Origin: a bacterium | GTDB lineage: Bacteria; Bacteroidota; Ignavibacteria; Kapaibacteriales; Kapaibacteriaceae | Length of the DNA stretch: 8,274 bases | Direction of reading: 5' to 3' | Assembly: GCA_020050895.1 (NCBI GenBank) | Contig: JAGVJW010000279.1 | Span: 1-8,274, forward strand | Part shown: one piece after another, positions 5,631 through 8,274 of the stretch | How the letters are laid out: each line of letters starts with the position of its first letter | Numbering within the stretch: the first letter of the stretch is position 1 | Notes under the pieces: generated by a model | What the model was told of the DNA's origin: nothing | The model's input: the letters and a program-made list of their open reading frames with translations, nothing else | Databases searched by the model: none | Translations under genes and position numbers: made by a program

Positions 5631-8274
5631 CTAATTAAATCGATATCCAATTGTGAAAGAATACCCAACTCCACGAACGTTGGACGCAACCGTTCTTCCA
5701 ATTTGCTCCCACACCAAGGGTTGATTGAGTAAGTCTTTCACTGATGCCTTCATCTCGAAGTTGCCAAATGCTTGTGAAACCGAAACATCTATAACATCAC
5801 GCGGATTCTCGTAAATGTGCGGTCCGTCCGTTTGCAGGTCTGCTGGAATCTGATAAACGCCTAATTGCGATACCTTGATTATGCGCCTGCCTGCAGTGTT
5901 ATATCCCGCACTGATCGTCGTGCCCCAGTCAGGATTGTAGTATGACAGTCCAACATTAACTGTATAGGGAGACTGACCCCACATCTGCCGTGTGTCGTTG
6001 AGATTAACCTGCTGCACGGTAATCTCCGAATTAATAAGAGCAACATTTGCAGATACAACAAAAAACCGCATCGGCCTGGCAACAAAGGACAGATTCTTTC
6101 GCATTTCTAACTCCACACCATAGTTCGTTGCATTCCCTGTTGCATTTCTGAAGGTGTAAACTACCTGACTTCCCGGAATTATTGTCTCTTCGATTGCATT
6201 TAGGAAATTCTTGTAGAATCCGGAAACCGAAAGTACTTCACCGGGTCCCGGGAAGTACTCGAATCGTAAATCGTAGTTCTGCACCAGTGCGCGCGTCAAA
6301 CCCGGATAGCCCTGTGTAGCAGACTGCGACTGAAAATCATAGAATGTGAAGGGGGCAAACTCTCGCAGCGATGGGCGCGTGAGCGTTTGCGAAGCAGCAA
6401 CGCGGACATTGAAATTTTCAAGTGGTGTAAGGACGATATTAATGGACGGTAGAACGTCAACGATATCAAGATTTACATTAACCGGTGCATCATTCTCATC
6501 AAATGAATTCAACCTCTGCAAGCTATTCTCAATTCGAGCTCCACCAATGATTCGTACCGGTAGAGATGCAACCTGGAATGGATAATCAACCATTGCATAT
6601 CCGGCGTACAGACTTTCGTCTGCCATATACGAATCTCTCTTTCGCGAATCTTCGGAGACGCCAATTCTGCTTGCCGAATAATTAGAATCCACAAACAGTT
6701 TCGAAGGATCGGGAACCACTGTCGAGTCGGCGCTGTAGGTTAGATCGCTATAGTTGATGTCGGTCTTGTATGCATCGTAAACATACGTGTACGACCTTGC
6801 AATGAAATCACGATTCCTGAACTCGTACAAGCCCCCTACCTTAATTTTTGTGGCATTCACCGACAGGGTGGCATTGAGGCCAAGATTGCGGGAGTATTCA
6901 TTGAGCACTGAGTAAAAACGACCCGCGTCGGATCCGGAACCTTGCGTTGTAACACCGCCAGGGCCAAGGGCAATCTCCATGGGATCTGTAGGATCTGCGA
7001 ATTCACCTTTTTGAAACCGCAGACGGCGAAAATCTGGTTCGTTTCTGCGCGATTGTGAGTAGCCAGCCCTCCAGTCTATTAACAGGTTTGATGCTACGTC
7101 GATGTTGTGCTCGCCGGTAAGCGTCGATGCAAGTAACTGCTTTTCAACAAATTGAAACGACAGGTTTTTTCGGATTTGACTCTGCGTGTAATCGTGACCA
7201 AACTGATACACAGATTCATCGTCCGATGAAATGGTATAGTTATTTTTTAAAGATATTGACGATTGCGATCCGATCTGATATGAAATGTTTGCCAAAGCGC
7301 CGACATTTGTCGATTGTCCAGAAACTGAACCTGCATAGGAGAACTGCTCATCACCGTTTGCCAGAAGCTGTGCGCGGAACATGCGGTTCATTGAATAGTC
7401 GGTGCCGTAATTCAACGATGCAACGAGCCCTACACGCGATTCTTCGGCAACGTCCCAAACATTCTGTAGCGAAACACTGCCTTTACCTGCAAATGGTGCG
7501 GTTTCTATCTGACGCTGGAACAGCGAATTGTTAAAGCCTGTACCGATTGCAATCCATTCATTCGTAGCATCCTGATTACCGGCTTTAACCTGCGAACGAA
7601 GTGCCGCGAAGTCCGACGTTCCTGGCATGCCCGCCGGAGCAGCACGCCAGCCGCGGTCGAGGCCAAGCCAGTCGGAGCTTCCACCCGGATATGTTACAAA
7701 TTGTCCGGGTTGAAGTGTGACGTAATCATTGCCTTTAATACCGGCAGTGACCTTAATGCTGTATTCCGATGGGAAATCCACAGTATTCATCTGGACAAGT
7801 CCGCCAACAAAGTTTCCAGGCAGATCTGGAGTAAACGACTTTGTAACACTTACGTTTTCAAGCAGGTCTGCAGGAAACATGTCGAACGCAAACGACCGTT
7901 TATCTGGCTCGGTAGTAGTGAGCGTAGATCCGTTCAGCGTTGTACTGCTATACCGGTCGCTAACACCACGTACATAAACATATTTACCTTCGACCAGCGT
8001 AACACCCGTAACTCGCTTGAGCGCCTGACCTGCGTCGGCATCGGATAATTTCGATATCTCTTCCTTGGATATTCCGTCGCCTACAGTAGCAGCCTTCTGA
8101 CGCTGCAGGAGTATCGCAGCCTGATTGTCGTTGATCCTTTCTGCTTCCACTACAACTTCCTTAGCGGAAGTCTGCTTTGTGTTAAGCACTACATCCAATG
8201 TAACAGTGAATTCCCCTTCTCCCTGCACAGCCAGCTTCTCCACAATCTTGGCTTCGTAGCCAACAAATGAAATC
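5631..8274 (-). CDS. TonB-dependent outer-membrane receptor (5' end outside the window)
   Basis: The visible 880 residues form a TonB-dependent receptor, which imports a scarce ligand through an outer-membrane beta-barrel powered by TonB-ExbBD. Counting from the window edge, residues 1-33 are the end of a carboxypeptidase-regulatory-like/CnaB-type domain (ISFVGYEAKIVEKLAVQG), and EVVVEA at 39-44 is the likely TonB box. The plug spans about 57-168 (DADAGQALKRVTGVTLVEG, VRGVSDRYSSTTLNG, TEPDKRSFAFDMFP, TPDLPGNFVGG). The rest is barrel, with late motifs SVSGFYKNF and NYGVELEMRKNL and a final strand ending YSFTIGYRFN. The plug wording RGVSDRY..TTLNG...TTEPDKR...DMFP is typical of a large receptor group that includes the TonB-Xanth-Caul type. 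The frame is open through the right edge, so GTG 8241-8243 is an internal codon and not the start; signal peptide and promoter lie outside. No SusD partner is seen; the next gene is the T9SS cargo protein. The ligand is unknown. Confidence 0.9.
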   Translation of the reverse strand, partial: ISFVGYEAKIVEKLAVQGEGEFTVTLDVVLNTKQTSAKEVVVEAERINDNQAAILLQRQKAATVGDGISKEEISKLSDADAGQALKRVTGVTLVEGKYVYVRGVSDRYSSTTLNGSTLTTTEPDKRSFAFDMFPADLLENVSVTKSFTPDLPGNFVGGLVQMNTVDFPSEYSIKVTAGIKGNDYVTLQPGQFVTYPGGSSDWLGLDRGWRAAPAGMPGTSDFAALRSQVKAGNQDATNEWIAIGTGFNNSLFQRQIETAPFAGKGSVSLQNVWDVAEESRVGLVASLNYGTDYSMNRMFRAQLLANGDEQFSYAGSVSGQSTNVGALANISYQIGSQSSISLKNNYTISSDDESVYQFGHDYTQSQIRKNLSFQFVEKQLLASTLTGEHNIDVASNLLIDWRAGYSQSRRNEPDFRRLRFQKGEFADPTDPMEIALGPGGVTTQGSGSDAGRFYSVLNEYSRNLGLNATLSVNATKIKVGGLYEFRNRDFIARSYTYVYDAYKTDINYSDLTYSADSTVVPDPSKLFVDSNYSASRIGVSEDSRKRDSYMADESLYAGYAMVDYPFQVASLPVRIIGGARIENSLQRLNSFDENDAPVNVNLDIVDVLPSINIVLTPLENFNVRVAASQTLTRPSLREFAPFTFYDFQSQSATQGYPGLTRALVQNYDLRFEYFPGPGEVLSVSGFYKNFLNAIEETIIPGSQVVYTFRNATGNATNYGVELEMRKNLSFVARPMRFFVVSANVALINSEITVQQVNLNDTRQMWGQSPYTVNVGLSYYNPDWGTTISAGYNTAGRRIIKVSQLGVYQIPADLQTDGPHIYENPRDVIDVSVSQAFGNFEMKASVKDLLNQPLVWEQIGRTVASNVRGVGYSFTIGYRFN

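Noticed and set aside
7127..7534. A 135-codon plus-strand frame opposite the receptor gene
   Set aside because: It is antisense to the barrel region of a well-supported gene and its product is rich in His, Arg and Cys without recognisable motifs.
1..8274. tRNA or rRNA genes, CRISPR arrays, insertion sequences, phage genes or defence systems
   Set aside because: I saw no tRNA-like cloverleaf, no regularly spaced short repeats, no transposase or integrase motifs and no nuclease or toxin-antitoxin-like frames.

Overview
The window looks like chromosomal DNA from a member of the Bacteroidota/Chlorobiota (FCB) group. Two things point there. The long minus-strand protein ends in a type A sorting tail of the type IX secretion system (T9SS), a system largely confined to that group. 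Next to it is a large TonB-dependent outer-membrane receptor whose N-terminal extension ends in the EVVV-type TonB box usual in these bacteria. Base composition is moderate, and some genes lack a Shine-Dalgarno sequence, which also fits. I cannot place it below phylum level.

Layout. Bases 1-259, plus strand, hold the probable tail of an upstream gene, a small reading frame that seems to be broken by one base, and a 36-residue single-span membrane protein. Bases 281-1453, plus strand, encode a multi-pass membrane protein resembling DUF1624/HGSNAT-type acyltransferases. Bases 1454-1629 are a convergent intergenic region packed with three strong hairpins: one terminator facing each way, plus two near-identical palindromes arranged as an inverted repeat. 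Bases 1630-5583, minus strand, encode a 1317-residue secreted T9SS cargo protein made of three Ig-like domains and two copies of a roughly 440-residue presumed beta-helix module. Bases 5631-8274, minus strand, encode a TonB-dependent receptor that runs off the right edge of the window.

How the genes work together. The receptor and the T9SS cargo are read in the same direction, receptor first, with 47 bases between them and a good ribosome binding site before the cargo, so they probably form one operon. No SusD-like lipoprotein lies between or after them. The inferred picture is an outer-membrane import channel paired with a large surface-exposed or released protein that may bind or process its substrate. 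The substrate cannot be told from the sequence. The acyltransferase points the other way, ends at its own terminator, and has no evident functional link to this pair.

The points most worth a second look are the duplicated, acid-rich module of the cargo protein with its module-specific cysteine pairs, the inverted pair of palindromes at 1472-1552, and the small frames at the left edge.
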